Made by a program: the position numbers and the translations under genes. From contig DAOUBT010000007.1 in NCBI GenBank assembly GCA_034432595.1, forward strand, positions 1 through 57,263: DNA of 57,263 nt, given 5' to 3'. The notes under the pieces were generated by a model, which saw only the letters and a program-made list of their open reading frames with translations, was not told where the DNA came from and did not search any database. Below, piece by piece: positions 36,916 to 44,245 of this stretch. Position 1 is the first letter of the stretch. Every line of letters starts with the position of its first letter. Origin of the DNA: DAOTZR01 sp034432595 (GTDB taxonomy: Bacteria > Chloroflexota > Anaerolineae > B4-G1 > SLSP01).

Positions 36916-38063
36916 AGGATATCCAGAGTTGACGTTTTTAAACGCTTCAACACATAAAAAGTTGCTCCAATCCATAAAAATGGCTGCCAGAACAATTGAG
37001 GGCTATCATTTCCAAAGTTAGTCAACACAAATTGAACTATACTGACCAAAATAAAAATGATAACCCCACTATATATGACTTTTTTTTCTGCCTCTGGAAG
37101 TAATGAAGCTCTATCTAAACCCCATATGTACAAAGGCCAAATTAGAACCTGATCATAAATCCATCCGTAAGGTGCTACCACTATGGAAACCCCTAACAAG
37201 AAAAAAATTGTCTCTAGCCAAAAGACCTCTTTGATTCCCCCCCTCATTAGCCTTACTGTAAGCATTAAACAAGCTATTCCAAGAGGTAAAAATTGCATTC
37301 CTGGGGTATTTGGAAACCATTTTTCTCTGATTATATATGAAAGAGTGCTGGCTTTGTATTCCATGGGTGGTGCTTGCCAGGTGTTTACATAATCTCTAAT
37401 CCACATGGGGTAAACCAGAGTAGCCAAAATCAGGATAACACCTAAGGTAACGGTCGCTCCTAAAACAACTTGCCACCGCTTATTTTTCCATACCCACCAG
37501 GCAATAAAAAACAACGCTAAAAAACCAATATGAGGCTTAAATGTGGTCAATACCAGGAAAACTCCAGCCAACTTATCACGTTTTTGTTGCACAAAAACTA
37601 TAAAACCTATAAAACCCAATAAAACCCATCCACTAATCTGTTGCCAAATCAAAAGAGCTATAAAGGGAGGGAAAAATAAGGTCAGTCCCATTACCTGAAG
37701 AGTTGAGAGGCAAAGCCACCACAAGCGATTCATTTTAACCAACAGCAAAACCAAAAAAATATTCAAAAGGATTCCCAAACGTATAGCGATTTGAGCAGGC
37801 AGAAAAGTCAAAGGCAGGTATAAAACTAATACGGTAACAGGAGTCCATAATCCTAAAACTCTAGCACCATCAGGATAATATCCACGATCATGAGCGATCC
37901 TTGTAAGATTATTTTCTTCCCAGGGATTGGTCTGTGTTCTTAACGCGTAACTTGAGGCCAGATAAACCCCCCCATCCCAGGAAAATACAGGGGGAAATAA
38001 AGGACTCAAAAATAAGGTGAGCATCAAAATCAAAAACAGAAGAGTCAATAGTCGCTCACCCAT
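36912..38063 (-). CDS. Polytopic membrane protein, probable GT87/DUF2029-like mannosyltransferase
   Basis: The 383-residue protein has about nine hydrophobic helices and an early loop with SWDGGVYLASSYALRTQTNPW, matching the D-x-x-x-Y...G-x-P(Y/W) pattern at the first extracytoplasmic loop of DUF2029/GT87 proteins. A later TTFKPHIGFLALFFIAWW fits the conserved K-P motif of that family. The base composition is visibly AT-richer than most of the window, which may mean a separate origin for this segment. It starts two bases after the neighbouring gene stop and overlaps the next. Donor is probably a polyprenyl-phosphate sugar; acceptor unknown. Confidence 0.78.
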   Translation of the reverse strand: MGERLLTLLFLILMLTLFLSPLFPPVFSWDGGVYLASSYALRTQTNPWEENNLTRIAHDRGYYPDGARVLGLWTPVTVLVLYLPLTFLPAQIAIRLGILLNIFLVLLLVKMNRLWWLCLSTLQVMGLTLFFPPFIALLIWQQISGWVLLGFIGFIVFVQQKRDKLAGVFLVLTTFKPHIGFLALFFIAWWVWKNKRWQVVLGATVTLGVILILATLVYPMWIRDYVNTWQAPPMEYKASTLSYIIREKWFPNTPGMQFLPLGIACLMLTVRLMRGGIKEVFWLETIFFLLGVSIVVAPYGWIYDQVLIWPLYIWGLDRASLLPEAEKKVIYSGVIIFILVSIVQFVLTNFGNDSPQLFWQPFLWIGATFYVLKRLKTSTLDIL

Positions 38064-38065
38064 AT

Positions 38066-39352
38066 TTAATCACCAGTAGAAATGTATAATCCGGTTATGA
38101 TTACGAAAAGAGACCATATCAAAAATGTGAACATAAGGGGTATAATTGCATTCATCCGACCTATAAAATTAAATACAAATTGTTGGAAAAGCACATCAGG
38201 CATTCCCAAACCCAGCACCCCCAATAGAAATAAAGCCGTTTTGCCGCCCCTCCATCCCTCACACTTAAGTCGCCAGGACGTCAGCACCAACGGCAAAGCC
38301 ATCAACACAAAATAGTGACGCCAGACCACTGGACTCAAAACCACGCTACCTGCCAATCCTACCGTAAAAGCCCCGTCCTCGTCAACGTGACATTGGTACC
38401 ATACCACAAGCACCAAAACCAGAACCCCGGCCAGCGCGGAAGCGTAAGGTGCAAACTCAGGCGCGTGCATCAGTGGCGGTGCGGTGAGCGAGACCAATGC
38501 CGATGAACCGGTACCCTCAAACAAACGATACCCCAGCGTCAACACCGAAAAGTTAAAAGCAAACCCACGATAATAAGGCGCTACCATAGCTCCCGCACGG
38601 AAATAATCTCCCACCACGGTTGGACCCATGACCAGAGCCGAAAGCCCCCACAGTACACCCAATGTCAGCCCGGCTACCAGGCTTTCCTTCCAGGCTCTGC
38701 GCCAGAGCAACACCAACATCAGCGGCCAGAAAATGGGCTTAATACTCAAAGCCAGGCCCAGAAAGACGCCGCTCCACACTGGCTTGTGCGCGCGCCGGGA
38801 CATCCAGGCGAGCGTGACCAGCAACAGCAGGGGAATCATCCATTGCTCATAAATCAAATCCTGCGCTACCGGCGACCAGGCCAGCCATAGAAGCGCCGTC
38901 AAGCCCACCTGCCACGGTCGGACGCGCGCCTCGCCAAGCCACCAGCGTGCCATAAGCCAGATCCAGACCAGCCCCATCCCAGCTTCGATGCATAGCCATA
39001 ACCAGGCTAAAAGTTCAAAAGACCCCAGACCGAGGGGCATGGCCAACAAAATCGCTGGAGGTGGATGAGGGGTGGGATGCGGTAACACAGGTCCGGTCCA
39101 GGCAGGCACATAACGCGCGGCCAGTTCTGGCAAGGGACGATACGGGGAAAGACCATCCAACACCGCACGGATGGCCAGATACTCTTGCAGCGAATCCTTG
39201 AGATATAGATTCCCCGCGTCTGTAAAAGAAGCGCCCAGCACAATCAACCAGAAAACGCTGATGCCCAGGCCAATACCCAAACCACCCCACCGCAAACGAC
39301 GTGCGGTGGGATGGTGAGATTCAAAAAGCCAGGTCCAGGAAAAGCCCTTCAA
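38066..39352 (-). CDS. DUF2029 / GT87 family membrane glycosyltransferase
   Basis: This 428-residue protein has about ten helices. The N-terminal loop has FTDAGNLYLKDSLQEYLAIR and then GLSPYRPLPELA and HPTPHPPPAILLAMPL, the DUF2029 pattern of acidic loop and PHPP motif; LGLALSIKPIFWPLML carries the conserved K-P element. The family includes alpha-mannosyltransferases acting on lipid-linked glycans. The start appears to be TTG at 39352, with GGAAGG five bases upstream, ten bases after the TldD stop. GC is higher here than in the next two genes. It begins the chain of four sugar-transfer genes. Confidence 0.87.
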   Translation of the reverse strand: MKGFSWTWLFESHHPTARRLRWGGLGIGLGISVFWLIVLGASFTDAGNLYLKDSLQEYLAIRAVLDGLSPYRPLPELAARYVPAWTGPVLPHPTPHPPPAILLAMPLGLGSFELLAWLWLCIEAGMGLVWIWLMARWWLGEARVRPWQVGLTALLWLAWSPVAQDLIYEQWMIPLLLLVTLAWMSRRAHKPVWSGVFLGLALSIKPIFWPLMLVLLWRRAWKESLVAGLTLGVLWGLSALVMGPTVVGDYFRAGAMVAPYYRGFAFNFSVLTLGYRLFEGTGSSALVSLTAPPLMHAPEFAPYASALAGVLVLVLVVWYQCHVDEDGAFTVGLAGSVVLSPVVWRHYFVLMALPLVLTSWRLKCEGWRGGKTALFLLGVLGLGMPDVLFQQFVFNFIGRMNAIIPLMFTFLIWSLFVIITGLYISTGD

Positions 39353-39362
39353 CCGCGCCTTC

Positions 39363-40829
39363 CTACTTCATCACGCCCACGCGCACGTTGCGGAAGCGCG
39401 CCGGCGAAGCGCCGTGGCCCGTGTGCGCCACCTGCCCCGGCTGCCCTTTGCCGCAGTTCGGCGTGCCCCAGACCTGCCACAGCTCCGCGTCACACACTGC
39501 ATCGCAGCTTCCCCAAAACTCCGGCGTGATGCCGGTGTAGGTGGCGTTTTTAAGCAGGCGCGTGAACTTGCCGTTCTTGATTTCATAAGCGATTTCCGTG
39601 CCAAACTGGAAATTCAGGCGCAGATTATCAATGGACCAGGAGCGGTTTGTCTCCATGTAGATCCCGTCATCCGTGTCGGCGATGAGGTCCTCGAATTTCC
39701 AGGTCCCCGGCTCTATGTTGATATTGGTCATGCGGATGATGGGAAGCCGATTCCAGCCGGAAGCGCGCATCGCGCCGCCAGAACGCACCTGCAGCGGATC
39801 CTCGCCGCGCAGACGCGCCAGCTTCACCGCCGTCTCGCGCGAAGTGAGGTAGCCCACAAACAAGCCCTCACGCACCAGCGGGACGCGCTGCGCTGGCACG
39901 CCCTCATCATCGTAACCGAACGTTCCCAACCCGCCCGGCGTCGTCGCGTCCGCGGTCAAATTCACCACCTCCGAGCCGTAGCGGAACACGCCCAACTTTT
40001 CCGGCGTGAGGAAGCTCGTGCCCGCGTAAGCTGCTTCCGTGCCAAAGACGCGGTCCAGCTCCGTGGGATGGCCGCACGATTCATGAATCTGCAAGCCCAA
40101 CTGCGACCCGCCCAGGATGAGTGTCGTCACCGTGCTGGGACAGGGGTCCGCCGTGAGCAACGCCGCCGCCTCCGCCGCAACGCGCGGCGCGTGCGTGAGG
40201 AAGTCCAATTGCTCGATGAACTCCCATCCCGCCGTGCGCTGATCGCGGAAAGCGTGTGGGTAACTGCGGCGCTGAATCTCCCCATTGGCGATGGCGACGC
40301 TCATAATCTCGCCGCCGGTCTCCACAATCTCCTGCTCAATCTCCGATCCCTCGGTACTGGCGAAATATTGCCGCTTACGCAGCGCCACCAGATTCCCGTG
40401 CGTCACCTTCACCTGTGGCTCCTGCCGCATCAACGCATCGGCGCGCAGCAACAACTCCAGCTTCTGTTCCAGAGGGATGCTGAACGGATCAATCTTCACC
40501 GGTGTGCGGTAAGTGCCGCGGTGCACTTCCGGCGCGCCTAAATCTACTTTTTCTCTGAGGAAAAGGGCACTTGCCCGCGCGATGGCAACCGCTTGTGCGG
40601 TTACCCGCTCCACCTCCGCCTGATCGAGGCGCGCACTCGAAGCAAATCCCCACGCCCCATCCACCAGAACCCGCACGCCAAAGCCAGCGTTCTCGACTTC
40701 GTTCGCGTTCTGCACCACCCCATTGTGGACGGTCAAACCCTGTTCGCGCGTGGTGACAATACGGATGTCGGCGTAAGTTGCGCCGGCGAGTTGGGCCTGA
40801 TTCAGAGCCACAGCAGCTAAATCTTTCAC
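39363..40829 (-). CDS. tldD: TldD/PmbA-family metallopeptidase (TldD type)
   Basis: This is a predicted zinc protease of 488 residues. The metal motif is HESCGH (H249-H254) in QIHESCGHPTELDRVFG, followed by GTFGYDDEGVPAQRVPLV and the C-terminal GxxNxxIEPG segment, as in TldD. Its known relatives work as TldD/TldE heterodimers that degrade modified peptides; no TldE partner lies within the window. The start is GTG at 40829, with GGAGGTTGCC directly before it; an upstream ATG in frame lacks a ribosome site. It is followed after only nine bases by the glycosyltransferase run, an odd companion. A REP-like palindrome lies upstream. Confidence 0.94.
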   Translation of the reverse strand: MKDLAAVALNQAQLAGATYADIRIVTTREQGLTVHNGVVQNANEVENAGFGVRVLVDGAWGFASSARLDQAEVERVTAQAVAIARASALFLREKVDLGAPEVHRGTYRTPVKIDPFSIPLEQKLELLLRADALMRQEPQVKVTHGNLVALRKRQYFASTEGSEIEQEIVETGGEIMSVAIANGEIQRRSYPHAFRDQRTAGWEFIEQLDFLTHAPRVAAEAAALLTADPCPSTVTTLILGGSQLGLQIHESCGHPTELDRVFGTEAAYAGTSFLTPEKLGVFRYGSEVVNLTADATTPGGLGTFGYDDEGVPAQRVPLVREGLFVGYLTSRETAVKLARLRGEDPLQVRSGGAMRASGWNRLPIIRMTNINIEPGTWKFEDLIADTDDGIYMETNRSWSIDNLRLNFQFGTEIAYEIKNGKFTRLLKNATYTGITPEFWGSCDAVCDAELWQVWGTPNCGKGQPGQVAHTGHGASPARFRNVRVGVMK

Positions 40830-40931
40830 GGCAACCTCCTGAAGATGAGCTATGCAAATCATAGCACAACGAGGCGAAGAGTCAAAAGACCGGAAGCGGG
40901 AAAGCGAAGCGTCCGGTCACCCGACGTGAAT

Positions 40932-40991
40932 GGGTAGGCGACGGCAGTGCCGTCACGAGCGGGTAGGCGACGGCAATGCCACCGCCTACCC
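40932..40991. repeat. REP-like palindrome 2 (one and a half units)
   Basis: The first half-unit GGGTAGGC is followed by the hairpin GACGGC-AGT-GCCGTC (40940-40954). The second, complete unit has GGGTAGGCG (40961-40969) pairing with CGCCTACCC (40983-40991) around GGCAATGCC. Same family as the palindromes at 4528, 50114, 55682 and the right edge. Confidence 0.75.
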
Positions 40992-41049
40992 TGATTTCGG
41001 TCATGGCTTTTGCCGCTTTATTCTCTTATAAATTAACCGCCAGCTCCAA

Positions 41050-41077
41050 TTGCCCTGCTGCCAAATTGGGCTATACT
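41050..41077 (+). promoter_or_regulatory. Promoter of the cyclic-nucleotide-binding protein operon
   Basis: TTGCCC (41050-41055) and TATACT (41072-41077) are 16 bases apart. The predicted start is near 41084, at the edge of a perfect palindrome. Confidence 0.6.
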
Positions 41078-41083
41078 GAAATA

Positions 41084-41105
41084 AACTATCGGTCAACCGA
41101 TAGTT
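41084..41105 (+). promoter_or_regulatory. 22-base perfect palindrome, probable operator
   Basis: AACTATCGGT (41084-41093) and ACCGATAGTT (41096-41105) are exact inverses around CA. The position, covering the predicted transcription start and 46 bases before the coding region, fits a dimeric repressor or an autoregulator. Confidence 0.65.
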
Positions 41106-41150
41106 GACCATCACCCAATAAACCTTGCTTGAGTAGGAAAGGAGAGCACC

Positions 41151-41639
41151 ATGCAACGCACAACTTTCTTGAAAAATGTGGATATTTTCCTCGATATGCG
41201 CCCGGCTCATCTTGAAAAACTGGCCCAAATCTGCCGGGAAGTCACCTATCAGCAGGGCGAAGTTATCGTGCGCGAAAATACCCCCAGCGATGAGATGTAC
41301 ATCATCGTACAGGGCGACGTGGATATCGTCCTCGATCCGCGCACCGTGGGCGGAACGGGAGAACCTAAAATCATCACCACCCTGCGCCGCGGACAAACCT
41401 TTGGCGAGGTCGGCCTGGTGGATAGCGGGTATCGCTCCGCTTCGGCCATTGCCCGCACCGACAACACGCTCCTCTTTGCCCTGCGCCGCGATGAGCTGCT
41501 CCGCCTGTGCGAGGAAGATCACGAATTCGGTTACATCCTCATGCGCAACATCGCCGCCGACCTGGCCTTCAAAATCCGCAACACCGATTTAATGGTGCGC
41601 GAAAAACTGCTGTGGGAATCGCAGCGCAACGCAAAATAG
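41151..41639 (+). CDS. Cyclic-nucleotide-binding domain protein without DNA-binding domain
   Basis: This 162-residue protein consists of one CRP-type cNMP-binding domain. A helical start (FLKNVDIFLDMRPAHLEKLAQIC) leads to the beta-roll with YQQGEVIVRENTPSDEMYIIVQGDVDI, the phosphate-binding cassette RRGQTFGEVGLVDSGYRSASA (Glu-x-x-Leu...Arg-Ser-Ala, which suggests real cNMP binding) and a C-terminal helix. There is no helix-turn-helix, so it would act through protein contacts. It begins about 67 bases after the predicted transcription start, with GGAAAGGAG before ATG, and is followed nine bases later by phosphoglucomutase. Confidence 0.9.
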   Translation: MQRTTFLKNVDIFLDMRPAHLEKLAQICREVTYQQGEVIVRENTPSDEMYIIVQGDVDIVLDPRTVGGTGEPKIITTLRRGQTFGEVGLVDSGYRSASAIARTDNTLLFALRRDELLRLCEEDHEFGYILMRNIAADLAFKIRNTDLMVREKLLWESQRNAK

Positions 41640-41648
41640 GAGGCAATC

Positions 41649-43286
41649 ATGGGACTACATCCCTTAGCCGGTAAACCCGCCCCCCGCGAGATGTTGATTA
41701 ACGTCCCGCGTTTGATGACCGCCTATTACGTGTTTCATCCCGACCCCGCCGTAGCCACACAGCGCGTGGCCTTCGGCACGTCGGGACATCGCGGCACGTC
41801 ACTGGAAGCGAGCTTCAACGAGGACCACGTCCTGGCGATAGCTCAGGCCATTTGCGAGTACCGCACCGCGCAGGGCATCCGCGGACCGCTCTTTATGGGC
41901 ATGGATACGCACGCCCTTTCCGAGGCGGCTCACGCTACCGCGCTGGAAGTCTTCGCCGCTAATGGCGTGGAGGTCATGATCCACCGCGGCCTGGGCTACA
42001 CCCCCACCCCGGTCATCTCCCACGCCATCCTCACCTGGAACCGCGCCCACGCAGAACAGGCCGACGGTGTGGTGATCACGCCCTCGCATAACCCGCCTGA
42101 GGATGGCGGCTTCAAGTACAATCCGCCCTCCGGCGGCCCGGCGGGACCAGAAATCACCGAGGTGATTCAGCGCCGCGCCAATGACCTCATCGCCGCGGGC
42201 CTCAAGGACGTGCGCCGCATCCCCTACGCCCGCGCCTTAAAGGCGGCAACCACGCACGAATATGACTACATCACCCCCTACGTGCAGGACCTGCGCCACG
42301 TGGTGGACCTGGAAGCGATAGCTGCCTCCGACCTGCATATCGGGGTAGATCCGCTCGGCGGCTCCGGCCTGGCCTTCTGGGATGTCATCGCCGAAACTTA
42401 CAACCTGAACCTGGAAATCGTCAACCGCTACGTGGACCCGACCTTTGGGTTTATGACGGTGGATAAGGACGGCAAAATCCGCATGGACTGTTCCTCCCCT
42501 TACGCCATGGCGAGCCTGATCGCACTGCGCGAGCGCTTTGACATCGCTTTCGGCAACGACCCGGACTACGACCGCCATGGCATCGTCACCCGCGACGGCC
42601 TGATGAACCCGAACCACTACCTGGCCGTGGCGATTCAGTACCTCTTCACCCACCGCCCGGCCTGGGGCGCGGAAGTGGCCATCGGCAAAACCCTGGTTTC
42701 AAGCTCGATGATTGATCGCGTGGCAGAGAGCCTGAGCCGCCCTCTGGTGGAGGTGCCGGTCGGCTTCAAATGGTTCGTGGATGGCTTGCTGGCGGGCACA
42801 TTAGGCTTTGGTGGTGAGGAAAGCGCCGGCGCTTCTTTCCTGCGCCGCGATGGGACCGTGTGGAGCACGGATAAGGACGGCATGATCCTGGACCTGCTCG
42901 CAGCGGAAATCCTGGCCGTGACGGGACGCAGCCCCTCCGAGCACTACGCCGGGCTGGAAGCGCGCTTTGGGGTGGCGTACTACGAACGCATGGATGTGCC
43001 CTGCTCGCCCGAAATTAAAGCCGTGCTCAAGCAGCTCAGCCCGGAACAGGTGAAGGCGCAGACCTTAGCGGGCGAACCGATCCTGGCCTGTCTCACGCGC
43101 GCGCCGGGCAATCATGCCCCCATCGGCGGGTTGAAGGTCGTCACCGCAAGCGGGTGGTTCGCAGCGCGTCCCTCCGGCACGGAGAACGTGTACAAGATTT
43201 ACGCCGAAAGCTTCAAAAGCCCGGAACATCTGCGGCAGATTCAGGAAGAAGCTCAGCAACTCATCGCCGGCGTGCTGGAGGGGTGA
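41649..43286 (+). CDS. pgm: Phosphoglucomutase, alpha-D-glucose type
   Basis: This enzyme interconverts glucose-1-phosphate and glucose-6-phosphate, linking glycolysis with glycogen and nucleotide-sugar synthesis. The 545-residue, four-domain protein has the N-terminal FGTSGHRG, the phosphoserine loop TPSHNP (S146), the metal-binding DPDYDRHG (DxDxD equivalent), the substrate loop GGEESAGASF and the phosphate-binding RPSGTENVYKIYAESF near the end. Length and motifs fit the Pgm subfamily of about 545 residues rather than ManB or GlmM. AGGAGG precedes ATG at 41649. It overlaps the next gene by one base (TGATG). Confidence 0.96.
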   Translation: MGLHPLAGKPAPREMLINVPRLMTAYYVFHPDPAVATQRVAFGTSGHRGTSLEASFNEDHVLAIAQAICEYRTAQGIRGPLFMGMDTHALSEAAHATALEVFAANGVEVMIHRGLGYTPTPVISHAILTWNRAHAEQADGVVITPSHNPPEDGGFKYNPPSGGPAGPEITEVIQRRANDLIAAGLKDVRRIPYARALKAATTHEYDYITPYVQDLRHVVDLEAIAASDLHIGVDPLGGSGLAFWDVIAETYNLNLEIVNRYVDPTFGFMTVDKDGKIRMDCSSPYAMASLIALRERFDIAFGNDPDYDRHGIVTRDGLMNPNHYLAVAIQYLFTHRPAWGAEVAIGKTLVSSSMIDRVAESLSRPLVEVPVGFKWFVDGLLAGTLGFGGEESAGASFLRRDGTVWSTDKDGMILDLLAAEILAVTGRSPSEHYAGLEARFGVAYYERMDVPCSPEIKAVLKQLSPEQVKAQTLAGEPILACLTRAPGNHAPIGGLKVVTASGWFAARPSGTENVYKIYAESFKSPEHLRQIQEEAQQLIAGVLEG

Positions 43287-44230
43287 TGGCTACCTGCCCA
43301 CGGCCCACTCAAGCTTCCGCCCTGCCCGTTTACCCGGCGTTTAAGCCGCTTGAGCTGGAGGATTGCGCCGAACTGCGCACGCGCCTCTGGGCTTATCAGC
43401 CGGAGGTTTCGGAGCTGAACTTCACCAATCTCTTCATCTGGAGCTCCATGCGCCCCGTCACCTGGAGTTTGCTGGATGGAGCATTGCTCATCCGCTGTTG
43501 TTCCGAGGCAGGCGGATACGCCTATCAGCCGATAGAAGGAGACCGCCCGCGCGCGGACCTGGTGCGCCGGGTGCTGGAGGATATGGCCGCGGCGGGGGAA
43601 CCTGACCCGCGCATCGCGCGCGCCGACGCGCGCCTTATCGCAGCCCTGGGCGACGCGCCGGATTTGGACATCACACCCGACCGCGACAATTTCGATTATG
43701 TCTACGCCACGGAGAACCTGGTTACCCTGGCTGGACGGCGCTACCACAGCAAGCGCAACCACATCGCACGCTTCCGCGCCGCCTGCCCCGACTTTGTGTA
43801 TCGCCCAATAACGCCGAACGACATCGAGGCCTGCCTGGAACTGGCCTGCCGCTGGTGTCAGCAACGGCGTTGCGATGAGGATATGGATTTGCTGGAAGAA
43901 ATCTGGGCCGTGCGCGCCGCCCTCACCCATTTCACGGACCTTGGTCTGGATGGGGCGCTCATCGAGGTGGATGGGCGCGTCGAAGCCTTCTCGGTGGGCG
44001 AGCTGCTCAACGCGCAGATGGCGGTCATCCATATTGAAAAGGCCAATCCGGAGCTTCCGGGGCTGTACGCCGTCATCAATCAGCAGTTTGCCGAGCACCG
44101 CTGGTCCGCGACGCGCGAAATCAACCGCGAGCAGGACCTGGGCGAGGAGGGCCTGCGCCGGGCCAAGGAGTCTTACTATCCCACCCGCATGGTGGAAAAA
44201 TATACCATTCGCCTGCGCAGGATGTCATAG
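43286..44230 (+). CDS. DUF2156 family acyl/aminoacyl-transferase-like protein
   Basis: This 314-residue cytoplasmic protein has two tandem GNAT-like halves. The recognisable DUF2156 pattern includes LNFTNLFIW near the N-terminus, FDYVYATENLVTLAGRRYHSKRNHI, and the C-terminal HIEKANPELPGLYAVINQQF and NREQDLGEEGLRRAKESYYP, as in the phosphatidylglycerol lysyltransferase domain family. The MprF-type domain makes aminoacylated lipids in other proteins, but that needs a membrane flippase, absent here, so the substrate is uncertain. ATG at 43286 overlaps the pgm stop by one base and GGAGGGG lies just upstream. Confidence 0.88.
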   Translation: MATCPRPTQASALPVYPAFKPLELEDCAELRTRLWAYQPEVSELNFTNLFIWSSMRPVTWSLLDGALLIRCCSEAGGYAYQPIEGDRPRADLVRRVLEDMAAAGEPDPRIARADARLIAALGDAPDLDITPDRDNFDYVYATENLVTLAGRRYHSKRNHIARFRAACPDFVYRPITPNDIEACLELACRWCQQRRCDEDMDLLEEIWAVRAALTHFTDLGLDGALIEVDGRVEAFSVGELLNAQMAVIHIEKANPELPGLYAVINQQFAEHRWSATREINREQDLGEEGLRRAKESYYPTRMVEKYTIRLRRMS

Positions 44231-44245
44231 CGTGAGGAGAGAACG

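Noticed and set aside
39414..40541. 375-codon plus-strand frame opposite tldD
   Set aside because: Antisense shadow, rich in Arg/His/Gln, without any recognisable motif.
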